A stretch of 13,711 nt of DNA from Acidobacteriaceae bacterium (GTDB lineage: Bacteria > Acidobacteriota > Terriglobia > Terriglobales > Acidobacteriaceae), in assembly GCA_003162495.1 (NCBI GenBank), contig PMOF01000309.1:1560-15270 (forward strand). Direction: 5' to 3'. Position 1 is the stretch's first letter. The number at the start of each line of letters is the position of its first letter. The translations under genes were made by a program, and so were the position numbers. This document shows positions 1 through 6,749 of the stretch, piece after piece. Below the pieces are notes generated by a model that was not told the origin of the DNA, did not search any database, and worked only from the letters and a program-made list of their open reading frames with translations.

Positions 1-555
1 TTTTTCATGCTGACTTGGCAAGAGCACGTGCGCTCGGCCACGGTCATGCTTTTTCCCCTGGAGAATCGCAACGCCGCCTACGTGACCCTTGGCCAAATTT
101 CCGCCATGGTTCGCAGCTTCATGGTGGGCAACCTTTTGATCGGGCTATTCCTCGGGGCAGTGAGCAGCGCCGTCTTTGGTATTGTTCACCTGCCTTTTTT
201 TTACTTCGCGGGATTCGTCAGCGGAATTTTAAGCCTGGTTCCGTACATGGGAGTCCTCCTTGCACTGGTCCCGCCAATCTTCGTCGGGCTCGGACACACC
301 GGCTCCCAGGAACTCCTGATCGTCATCGCAACCGTGCTCGGCCTCCATCTGGTCGCATTCAATGTTCTCTATCCGCGATTCCTCGGAAGGCGTTTGCAGC
401 TTAATCCATTAGCGGTAACCATGGCTTTGTTGGTTTGGGGAGCATTGTGGGGAGCCATGGGCCTTGTGCTGGCGATTCCAATTACCGCCGCTCTGAGGAT
501 TATTTTTGCCCACGTCGGGTCTCTGAAACCCTACGGCGCGTGGCTGGGCGAGTAG
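1..555 (+). CDS. AI-2E family transporter, C-terminal part (cut by window edge)
   Basis: The reading frame is open to the first base (Phe-Phe before the first Met at position 7), so the gene very probably starts outside the window; about 184 residues are visible. The protein is highly hydrophobic with several membrane segments, for example around residues 38-60, 64-92, 103-122 and 135-165 counted from the Met at 7. It has the family-type stretches LSLVPYMG and NVLYPRFLGRRLQLNP, followed by a final helix pair rich in Gly and Ala. This matches the C-terminal half of the AI-2E/UPF0118 permease family (PF01594), whose members are proposed exporters or ion antiporters of mostly unknown substrate. 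It is convergent with the flagellar block and probably unrelated to it. An eight-T run near 192-199 is in frame and does not disrupt the gene. Confidence 0.85.
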   Translation, partial: FFMLTWQEHVRSATVMLFPLENRNAAYVTLGQISAMVRSFMVGNLLIGLFLGAVSSAVFGIVHLPFFYFAGFVSGILSLVPYMGVLLALVPPIFVGLGHTGSQELLIVIATVLGLHLVAFNVLYPRFLGRRLQLNPLAVTMALLVWGALWGAMGLVLAIPITAALRIIFAHVGSLKPYGAWLGE

Positions 556-564
556 ATATTTTGA

Positions 565-1030
565 TTAGGTAGAAAAATCCTGCCTCATGGGCGTCATTCC
601 TCGCGAAGCGAGGAAATCGGAGCCGGTTATGACGGTAGGCAGGGATAGCATGCAGCGGTTTTCCAGTCCCACGATTTTGTTCTTGAAGTCGCCGGCAATC
701 ATATTGGCAATCTCTCCAATTGCGTCCCAAATCTGCGTATCATCGTGATTCAGGGGCACGCCAGCATCTTCGACGCCATCGCAACTGCAGACTGTTTGCG
801 GGAACGCATGGTCAACCGGGCCGCATAATTGCCCGGCAAAACCAATCATGGAGGTGAATTCGAAGGGTGCCGCGGCCGACGGATTCCGCCTCTCCAGATG
901 GTATCCCACCATCCGATTGGCGACCGCGGTTATATTCGCAAGCCCTTTACCACCGAGCCGGTGAAGCAACAAGTGCCACCAGGCAGGCTGGCAGACTTGC
1001 GTTCTGGCAGCCAAACGCGCTGTTACTCAT
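565..1030 (-). pseudogene. CheX-like chemotaxis phosphatase, frame-disrupted and 3'-truncated
   Basis: One frame (565-1014, from a TTG) carries the CheX/CheC hallmarks: an N-terminal stretch NRMVGYHLERRNP, then SMIGFAGQLCG, then DDTQIWDAIGEIANMIAGDFKNK with the catalytic Glu-x-x-Asn, then CMLSLPTVITGSDF. Between LCG and VPLNHDD the residues in this frame make no sense. Another frame there reads LTMRSRKQSAVAMASKML, which is what the family has at that place. Removing one base near 818-820 and adding one near 761-762 restores a continuous CheX-like protein. The C-terminal strand, normally some 25 residues after PTVITG, is replaced by the palindrome at 597-615. A possible start is the ATG at 1030-1028, but it lies in yet another frame and shows no ribosome site. 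If functional, it would dephosphorylate CheY-P. I call it a decayed gene or one hit by sequencing indels. Confidence 0.65.
597..615. repeat. REP-like palindrome
   Basis: Perfect 8-bp inverted repeat: TTCCTCGC, a GAA loop, then GCGAGGAA. The flanking bases (GTCA on the left) extend a pattern that I remember as a dispersed palindromic repeat in acidobacterial and some other genomes; only one copy is visible here. It lies between two convergent genes and inside the tail of the CheX-like reading frame, where it encodes FLASRGMT-type residues that do not belong to the family. It might also act as a weak bidirectional hairpin, but no good U-tract follows on either strand. Confidence 0.6.
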
Positions 1031-1043
1031 CGGGTTGTATCGG

Positions 1044-1976
1044 CTATGCAGGACGCGACTTTAGCGGGTGGCCCGGCGGGCAGAAATGTTCTCCAGTAGC
1101 AGGCTCGATTTGGGATGGCATGGCTGGCGGGTGCCGAAACAGCAGGGTCGCGAGCTCACGACGGGTCTCGAGACGCACCCAGATATAGTCGCCGCAACCG
1201 ACAATCCGAACCTGTTCGGCGCCGAGCTTGAGGGCGTAATTACAGGTAATGTGAGCCATCGCCGCGGGATCGTGCCAGCTTTCAAACAGCAGGTCGCCGG
1301 CGCGAGGTTCGTGCCCGATACGCTCCAACTCTCGATCCATGCTGCTGCGGCTGATCAAACAAGCTTCGGTGCGGCAGTCGAGCATCTGTTCAATGGCATA
1401 AAGCGCTGTGTAATCGATGCCATCCGAGAACGCCACATAGAAAATGCGGGTGGAAGACACAAATTGCACCGGCAACATGCGGAAGCGTTCCAGCAAGCGG
1501 AACGGCAGCAGCCGGCTGTGACCTGAATCCGGCGGGTTTTTCCACGCCAGCACCGGACAAGCCCATTGCAATCCCAGTGCGGTGGTGACCTGTTGTTCGC
1601 TGGCATATCCCAATTGCTCGAGCCACATCCCGATTTTCTGGTGACGGCTGCCCTGCTGTGCCTGCAACGCGGTTTGTAATTGCTGGCGGGTAAGCTGTCC
1701 GCGCGAAAGCATCAGCAAACCCAGCGGAATGCGGTGCTCGAAAGAAGAAGCAACTGGCGGGATGCAAGCCGCGGCAAAATATTCGCGGGCTGCCTTCTCG
1801 AAGCATCGAGGAGCGCAATAGGATGAATCCCGCAAGCGAATACGGCCATTCCACCAGCCCAGCCGGCGCCACATCCTGCGCATGGGCGTGCAGTCGCGCT
1901 GGGCGCAAGGCGGATAGGCTGCTGCCCAGCGGTTGCGTATGCGCGACAGCCATCCCGGACAACGCTTCGCGCTCAA
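1044..1976 (-). CDS. Protein with MshE/GspE N-terminal-like domain; N-terminus probably frameshifted
   Basis: This frame gives 310 residues from a TTG codon. Residues 82-143 hold two tandem units (IPLGLLMLSRGQLTRQQLQTAL, then KIGMWLEQLGYASEQQVTTALG) that resemble the repeated RLGxxL...GxxxxxxLxxxL pattern of MshEN domains, the N-terminal domain of type II secretion/pilus ATPases and a c-di-GMP binder in some. The first unit has Pro where the family has Arg. Residues 155-220 continue in the same style (LLPFRLLERFRMLPV). No ATPase domain follows. Residues 1-40 are an unlikely Arg/Trp/Cys mix, whereas 41-60 (WWNGRIRLRDSSYCAPRCFEK) look like the second half of a zinc ribbon. The preceding CxxC (CAGCG) exists in a neighbouring frame at 1882-1871. 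An ATG overlapping the upstream fliN stop gives only seven codons. It is the last gene of the flagellar unit; its role is unknown, possibly c-di-GMP-linked. Confidence 0.55.
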   Translation of the reverse strand: MSAKRCPGWLSRIRNRWAAAYPPCAQRDCTPMRRMWRRLGWWNGRIRLRDSSYCAPRCFEKAAREYFAAACIPPVASSFEHRIPLGLLMLSRGQLTRQQLQTALQAQQGSRHQKIGMWLEQLGYASEQQVTTALGLQWACPVLAWKNPPDSGHSRLLPFRLLERFRMLPVQFVSSTRIFYVAFSDGIDYTALYAIEQMLDCRTEACLISRSSMDRELERIGHEPRAGDLLFESWHDPAAMAHITCNYALKLGAEQVRIVGCGDYIWVRLETRRELATLLFRHPPAMPSQIEPATGEHFCPPGHPLKSRPA

Positions 1977-1992
1977 TTTGATCTCCGCCTGC

Positions 1993-2853
1993 TCATGCGG
2001 ACGCGAGCGGCGTCAGCATTTCATGGATTCGCAAGCCGTAGCTGCCGTCGACCACGACGACCTCGCCGCGGGCTATCAGTTTGCCGTCGAGCAACAGGTC
2101 CACCGGTTCTTCCACCTGACGGTCCAGTTCAACCACCGATCCTTCGCCTAATTCGAGGATGTCCCGCAATAGCATGATGCGTTCCCCGAAGCGCAGCGTC
2201 ACCTCCAGCTCGACATCGCGCAGCAGGTCGAGATTGTTTTCGCCAGAATCGATTTCCGCGGCTACATCCGGTGTGGGGACGTCGACCGGCTTGCTCTCCA
2301 CCGGTTTCGCAGCCGCAGTCAGCGCGGCATTCAGGGCAGCGCTTAGTTGCCACTCCAGGGTTAAAGGGAAAACCGTGCCACTGCCCGCAGCCAGCCAGCC
2401 ACTGGCGCCCGCCGCCCAGGCAGGCGGAGGGCCCGATTCCAGCCGCAATTGCACTTCTCCCCAGCGCGGTTTCAGGGCGGTGGCCGCGTGTCCCGCAACC
2501 TGGCGCAGCAACTCCTCGACAGCCTCCTGATGGTCGGGTTTGAATTCGACGGCCGGATCCTGCGCTTCACTGAGAAAAAGCTGAGCCAAAGCTAAAACCG
2601 CAACGCGGGGAATGCGCAGGCTCATTTCGCCGCGCAGCGCGCCCGCCGCCACCAGGATCACCCGTAAATCAGTTTCCTGCGAAGGCAGGCCTTCGGCGGG
2701 AGCCGCTGTCAGATATTCCACCGGGAAGGGCGAGCCCGCAACCTGGCCCAGGACCTGAGCAAGACTCTCGGCCCACACCTGCATGTAGGGACGAGCGTCG
2801 TTATCGGATGGCGGAACTTCGGGCGTGGACGAAGGCGTAGTTTCATCAGGCAT
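1993..2853 (-). CDS. fliN: Flagellar switch protein FliN, long FliY-like form with CheX-like N-terminal domain
   Basis: A 286-residue protein, much longer than a classical FliN of about 100-140. Residues 207-281 form the SpoA/FliN domain (NLDLLRDVELEVTLRFGERIM, then a hydrophobic LLLDGKLIARGEVVVVDGSYGLRI), which builds the lower C-ring with FliM and binds export components. Residues 27-170 resemble a CheC/CheX/FliY fold: ESLAQVLGQVAG, a strand LRVILVAAGALRGEMSL, then EAVEELLRQVAGHAATAL in the place of the phosphatase helix. There Glu114 is kept but the catalytic Asn is Arg117, so CheY-P phosphatase activity is not expected from that site. Residues 180-205 are a Pro/Val linker. The ATG is 4 bases after the fliM stop (TAA CCTC ATG), which implies translational coupling. 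The start is supported by the GAAGGGA upstream. Confidence 0.9.
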   Translation of the reverse strand: MPDETTPSSTPEVPPSDNDARPYMQVWAESLAQVLGQVAGSPFPVEYLTAAPAEGLPSQETDLRVILVAAGALRGEMSLRIPRVAVLALAQLFLSEAQDPAVEFKPDHQEAVEELLRQVAGHAATALKPRWGEVQLRLESGPPPAWAAGASGWLAAGSGTVFPLTLEWQLSAALNAALTAAAKPVESKPVDVPTPDVAAEIDSGENNLDLLRDVELEVTLRFGERIMLLRDILELGEGSVVELDRQVEEPVDLLLDGKLIARGEVVVVDGSYGLRIHEMLTPLASA

Positions 2854-2857
2854 GAGG

Positions 2858-3832
2858 TTATTTCCCTTCCGGCTCCGGACGGCAACGTTCGAGCACCTGC
2901 GCCGACCGCAGCCAGCCTCGCTTGCCTACCCTGGCCACAAACATCTCGCAGCCGCTGACTCGCAAGCCAGCAGGTTTTTCCACCGGATATCTCAGCGCGA
3001 GCAGCGATCCCCGGGAAAGATTCATCAACTCCGGCAGCGGTACTCCCGGGATCTTGATTGCCAGATCAAGATTAAAGGGGCAAGCCATCAGGCGCTCCCG
3101 CAGGCGCTGTTCGGAATCTGGCCGGGCGCGCATTTTGGTGCGAACCCATCCCGCCGCCAGTTTGCGTAATAGCGCATTCGATACTACGGCGGGAAATACC
3201 AGATTCAGCGTGCCCCGGCTTTCCGCGACCGTAATGTCAAAGGCTAAAGACAGAGTTTTTTCTTCCGACGGCATCAGGCGCTGCACTTGCTCAGGCTGCC
3301 GCCGCGACTCGAATTCAAATTCCAGGGACAAAACCTGCCAGGCAGTCTGCAGTTCGCGGCAGATGATGCGCATCACAGTTTCGAGAATCTGTTCTTCAAT
3401 CTCCGTCAGTTGACGTCCCGGCGCCGAACTGCTGCCCTTGCCCCCGAGCAGCACATCAATCAGGGGGAAAGCGACCGCGAGATCCAGTTGCAGCAACGCG
3501 GTTGCCCCCACCGGCGACAGCTTGCAGCTGGCCAGGTAACTCACTTCGGGAACGCGCTGCAAAACTTCTCCGTAGGTCAAGTGTTCGGCCGAAACCAGCG
3601 CCGCCGCGAATTCGATGCGCAAATACGCGCCCACGGCATGAGTCAGGTTGCGGGCAAAACCTTCGTGTAGGGTACTGATCGATTGCACCTGCTCGCGGCC
3701 AATTTGCCCGGCCTGGCGCACATCCCAGACCGTGATCACCGCCGGCGCGGCTTCTTTTTTCCCCGCAGTCTCGCCGCCGCGGGCCTTGCGCACCATGGCA
3801 TCGATTTCCGCCTGGTTCAGTACTTTTTCCAT
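2858..3832 (-). CDS. fliM: Flagellar motor switch protein FliM
   Basis: A 324-residue protein of normal length. Residues 3-14 (KVLNQAEIDAMV) match the N-terminal CheY-P binding peptide of the family (LSQxEIDALL). The middle domain, about 45-235, includes the LLGGKG motif at 128-133 that touches FliG. The C-terminal SpoA domain, about 250-315, packs with FliN (NLDLAIKIPGVPLPELMNLSRGSLLAL). It forms the C-ring middle wall and sets rotation sense. The ATG lies 13 bases after the fliA stop, with a strong AGAGGAGA ribosome site that overlaps the end of fliA. The presence of the CheY-binding peptide implies a CheY-type chemotaxis input encoded outside this window. Confidence 0.95.
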   Translation of the reverse strand: MEKVLNQAEIDAMVRKARGGETAGKKEAAPAVITVWDVRQAGQIGREQVQSISTLHEGFARNLTHAVGAYLRIEFAAALVSAEHLTYGEVLQRVPEVSYLASCKLSPVGATALLQLDLAVAFPLIDVLLGGKGSSSAPGRQLTEIEEQILETVMRIICRELQTAWQVLSLEFEFESRRQPEQVQRLMPSEEKTLSLAFDITVAESRGTLNLVFPAVVSNALLRKLAAGWVRTKMRARPDSEQRLRERLMACPFNLDLAIKIPGVPLPELMNLSRGSLLALRYPVEKPAGLRVSGCEMFVARVGKRGWLRSAQVLERCRPEPEGK

Positions 3833-3845
3833 TTACGTTCTCCTC

Positions 3846-4634
3846 TCAACTGGCGCCGGCGGCGCTGGCCGAACACGCCGCCTGGCCGCGCACTGCGGTG
3901 AGTTCCGCCAGCCGGGCCCGCAGCCGGACTACGGCCATCGAATGAATCTGCGAGACCCGCGACTCGCCCACGCCCATCACCGCGCCCACTTCTTTCATGG
4001 TTAATTCTTCGTAATAGTAAAGGGCTAGAACCTGACGCTCTTTTTCGGGCAAGTCGGCGATGGCGCGGGTCAGCAATTCCTTCATCTCCGAACGCAGACA
4101 AATCAGCAGCGGAGTTTCTTCGGGATCGTCCGGCAGGTACTCACAAAGATCTTCTTCCTTGCCGTCCTGGCGCGACTGCACCCGCAGACTGCCTACCTCG
4201 AGCCCGTCAATCTCGCCCAGCAATATTTGCAGGCCGTGCAAATCGATTCCCAGTTCCGCCGCTAACTCGGGCTGGGTGGGATTGCGTCCGAGTTGCGAGC
4301 GCAAAGTGTTGTTCGCCTCTTCCATGCGGCGCGCCTTGCGGCGCAAGTCGCGCGGACTCCAGTCCATCTCCCGCAGGCTGTCGAGGATGGCGCCGCGGAT
4401 GCGAAACTTGGCGTAGGAGCCAAACTGCACGTGTTTGCCGCTATCGTATTTGTGCAGAGCGTCAATCAATCCGACCACGCCGGCATGCACCAGATCCTCA
4501 AAGGGCACGTGGCGGGGCAAGCGCTCGTGAATGCGGCGCGCAATGTAGCGCACCTGCGGAAGTTGCTCCAGCAGCAGACGTTCGCGTTCCTCGTCACCCT
4601 GCCAGGCGGTGTAGGCCTGCTTCGCGTGTTGCAT
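3846..4634 (-). CDS. fliA: RNA polymerase sigma-28 family factor (FliA/WhiG)
   Basis: A 262-residue sigma-70 group 3 factor. Region 2 spans about residues 25-95, with the core-binding stretch VPFEDLVHAGVVGLIDAL and the -10 recognition/melting stretch FGSYAKFRIRGAILDSLREMDW typical of FliA. Region 3 is about 96-170 (SPRDLRRKARRMEEA, then the NPTQPELAAELGI helix). Region 4 is about 190-245 (LPEKERQVLALYYYEELTMKEVGAVMGVGESRVSQIH), the -35 reader. It would transcribe late flagellar genes such as flagellin and motor or chemotaxis genes. The start is set by AGGAGGACAAG directly before ATG, 36 bases after flhA. It sits between the export and switch genes, with neither flhF nor flhG alongside. The last 15 residues are a low-complexity Ala/Ser tail. 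No anti-sigma factor FlgM gene is visible in the window. Confidence 0.95.
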   Translation of the reverse strand: MQHAKQAYTAWQGDEERERLLLEQLPQVRYIARRIHERLPRHVPFEDLVHAGVVGLIDALHKYDSGKHVQFGSYAKFRIRGAILDSLREMDWSPRDLRRKARRMEEANNTLRSQLGRNPTQPELAAELGIDLHGLQILLGEIDGLEVGSLRVQSRQDGKEEDLCEYLPDDPEETPLLICLRSEMKELLTRAIADLPEKERQVLALYYYEELTMKEVGAVMGVGESRVSQIHSMAVVRLRARLAELTAVRGQAACSASAAGAS

Positions 4635-4670
4635 CTTGTCCTCCTGTTGCGGTTGCCGCTGCCGCGCGGC

Positions 4671-6746
4671 TTAGCGCAACACTCCCAGCGACTGCACCGA
4701 AACCACGGACGGAATCTCGCCGGGCGCCAGCACGATCAGTTTGGGTACAAACGGTTCCAACAGCCGCTTCAAATGGAAGCGTGCTGGCGACGAACACAAA
4801 AGCACGGGGCTGGCTACGGTCACCTGTTCGCCCGCCAGTTTGCGCAAGCCTTCGAGAAGGCGGCGTACCAGCGAAGGCTGCAGACCGGCCGCCGCCGTAG
4901 TCGATGTGGGTGCGCTGAAAGCGCGGCTCAGTTCCTCTTCGATCGAGCTGTCCAAAGTCACCACCCGCAGGTGGCCGTCCTCGGCCAGCAGGGGCTGCAC
5001 CAGGGCTCTGCCGAGAGCCTGGCGGGCAGCTTCGACCAGCAGCACGGGCTGCTTGCTCACCCCGCAGGTGTCCAGTAAAGCTTCGAGAATGGTGGAGAGA
5101 TCGCGGATTGAAACCTGCTCGCGCAACAATTGCTGCATGACTTTGTGCACCTCGCCCAGGGTCAGCAGTTTGGGTACGAGTTCTTCCACCAGCTTGGGAT
5201 GGCTCTCCGCCAGGCGATCCAGCAGGCGCTTGGCTTCCTGCCGGGTCAGCAGTTCGGAAGCGTGCTGCTTGATCACTTCCGCCAGGTGGGTGGCGAGAAC
5301 CGAGGTCTGATCAACCACGGCATAGCCCTTGGCCAGCGCTTCGTTGTGCAGTCCGGGGATAATCCACAAGGCCGAAACTCCGAAAGCGGGTTCGCGCGTG
5401 GCGGTGCCGGCCAGCGGAGGCGGCGCAGCGTCGGAGCTGATGGCGAGCAAATGATCTTCATGCATCTCCCAGCGGGCGATTTCAACCCCACGCAGCGAGA
5501 CCACATATTCCCGCGCTTTCAGCCGGGCATTGTCGGTGATGTGTACCGAGGGAACGATGAAACCCAACTGCAGCGCCAAACTGCTGCGCAAGGCGCGCAC
5601 TCGCGCCAGCAACTGTCCGCCATGCTCCTGATCGACCAGCGCCACCAAGCCGTAGCCAACTTCGAGGCTGAGTTCATCCAGCTTGAGCAGATCTTCAATC
5701 GATTCGCTGGCCGGTTTCTTGCCTTTTACCTCGGTTCCTGCGTCCGACTTGCCGGGCTTATCCGCCGTCATCCCGGGCGCGCGCCAGGCCAGCAGGCCCA
5801 CCACGGCCGCCAGCAGGAGAAAAGAAAACTTGGGGAGCCCGGGAATGGCGGCCAGCGTCAACATGACGCCGGAGGCGATGATCAGCGGCCGCCGCCCCGA
5901 AAGCAGCTGTTTGCCGAGATCGGTGGACAGACTCGATCCGGATGACGCGCGGGTGACCACGATGCCGCCCGCCATCGAAACCAGCAGCGACGGAATCATG
6001 GTGACCAGACCGTCACCGACGGTAAGCACGGTGTAAGTCTTCAGCGCCTCGTGAAAAGGAATATCCAGTTGAAAGACGCCAATGAGAAAACCGGCGATGA
6101 TGTTGACCGCAGTGATGAGAATGGTGGCCAGCGAGTCGCGCTGGTTGAAGCGCGCCGCCCCGTCCATGGCTCCGTAAAATTCGGCCTCGTGGGCAATCTG
6201 CTCGCGGCGGGCCCGGGCCGCGACTTCATCAATCAGCCCGGCATTCAAATCGGCGTCGATCGCCATCTGCTTGCCGGGTAAAGCATCGAGAGTAAAGCGG
6301 GCGGTGACTTCGGCCGTGCGCACCGCGCCGTGGCTGATGACGATGTACTGAATTGCAATCAGGGCGAGGAATAAGACGAATCCGACTACATAATTTCCAC
6401 CTACGACAAACTGTCCGAAAGCTTCGATCACTTTTCCCGCGGCGGAAGCGCCTTCGTTGCCATGCAGCAAAATGCGCCGGCTGGAAGCCAGATTCAACGA
6501 CAGTCGGACCAGGGTCAGCAACAGCACCAAGCTGGGGAAAACGGAAAATTGCGCGGGACGAAGAATATGAATCGCCGACAACAGCACCAGCACCGATGCG
6601 GTAATGCTGGCCGCCAGCAATATATCCAGCAGCACCGACGGCAGCGGCACCAGCATCACGAAAACTAGAGCCACCGCGGCAATGGGAACCGCCCATTCCA
6701 CGACTCCGTTTCCGACCAGTGCCAGCGGTTTGGTGGTTTCGGCCAT
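4671..6746 (-). CDS. flhA: Flagellar export gate protein FlhA
   Basis: A 691-residue protein of standard family length. Residues 1-325 hold about eight membrane segments. The FHIPEP signature is at 150-165 (RFTLDALPGKQMAIDAD), and the conserved cytoplasmic loop GAMDGAARFNQRDSLA is at 192-207. There Asp204 corresponds to the essential Asp208 of Salmonella FlhA, and Arg199 replaces its Lys203. Residues 350-691 are the cytoplasmic ring-forming domain (WIIPGLHNEALAKGYAVVDQ, then HASELLTRQEAKRLLD) that docks chaperone-substrate complexes. It forms the nonameric ring of the type III export gate and couples proton flow to export. The ATG starts 3 bases after the flhB stop (TGA GCC ATG), so the two are probably coupled. 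The family call is essentially certain. Confidence 0.97.
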   Translation of the reverse strand: MAETTKPLALVGNGVVEWAVPIAAVALVFVMLVPLPSVLLDILLAASITASVLVLLSAIHILRPAQFSVFPSLVLLLTLVRLSLNLASSRRILLHGNEGASAAGKVIEAFGQFVVGGNYVVGFVLFLALIAIQYIVISHGAVRTAEVTARFTLDALPGKQMAIDADLNAGLIDEVAARARREQIAHEAEFYGAMDGAARFNQRDSLATILITAVNIIAGFLIGVFQLDIPFHEALKTYTVLTVGDGLVTMIPSLLVSMAGGIVVTRASSGSSLSTDLGKQLLSGRRPLIIASGVMLTLAAIPGLPKFSFLLLAAVVGLLAWRAPGMTADKPGKSDAGTEVKGKKPASESIEDLLKLDELSLEVGYGLVALVDQEHGGQLLARVRALRSSLALQLGFIVPSVHITDNARLKAREYVVSLRGVEIARWEMHEDHLLAISSDAAPPPLAGTATREPAFGVSALWIIPGLHNEALAKGYAVVDQTSVLATHLAEVIKQHASELLTRQEAKRLLDRLAESHPKLVEELVPKLLTLGEVHKVMQQLLREQVSIRDLSTILEALLDTCGVSKQPVLLVEAARQALGRALVQPLLAEDGHLRVVTLDSSIEEELSRAFSAPTSTTAAAGLQPSLVRRLLEGLRKLAGEQVTVASPVLLCSSPARFHLKRLLEPFVPKLIVLAPGEIPSVVSVQSLGVLR

Positions 6747-6749
6747 GGC

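Noticed and set aside
192..199. Eight-T run as a possible terminator or slippage site
   Set aside because: It is inside the transporter coding region (Phe-Phe codons), has no preceding stem, and the frame stays intact.
975..990. Second sigma-54-like motif (TGGCAC-N3-TTGC, minus strand) before the CheX-like gene
   Set aside because: The two elements are two bases too close for -24/-12 spacing, and it lies inside the CheX-like reading frame.
4293..5078. Plus-strand open frame of 261 codons across fliA and flhA
   Set aside because: Antisense shadow of two confidently identified genes, with no family features.
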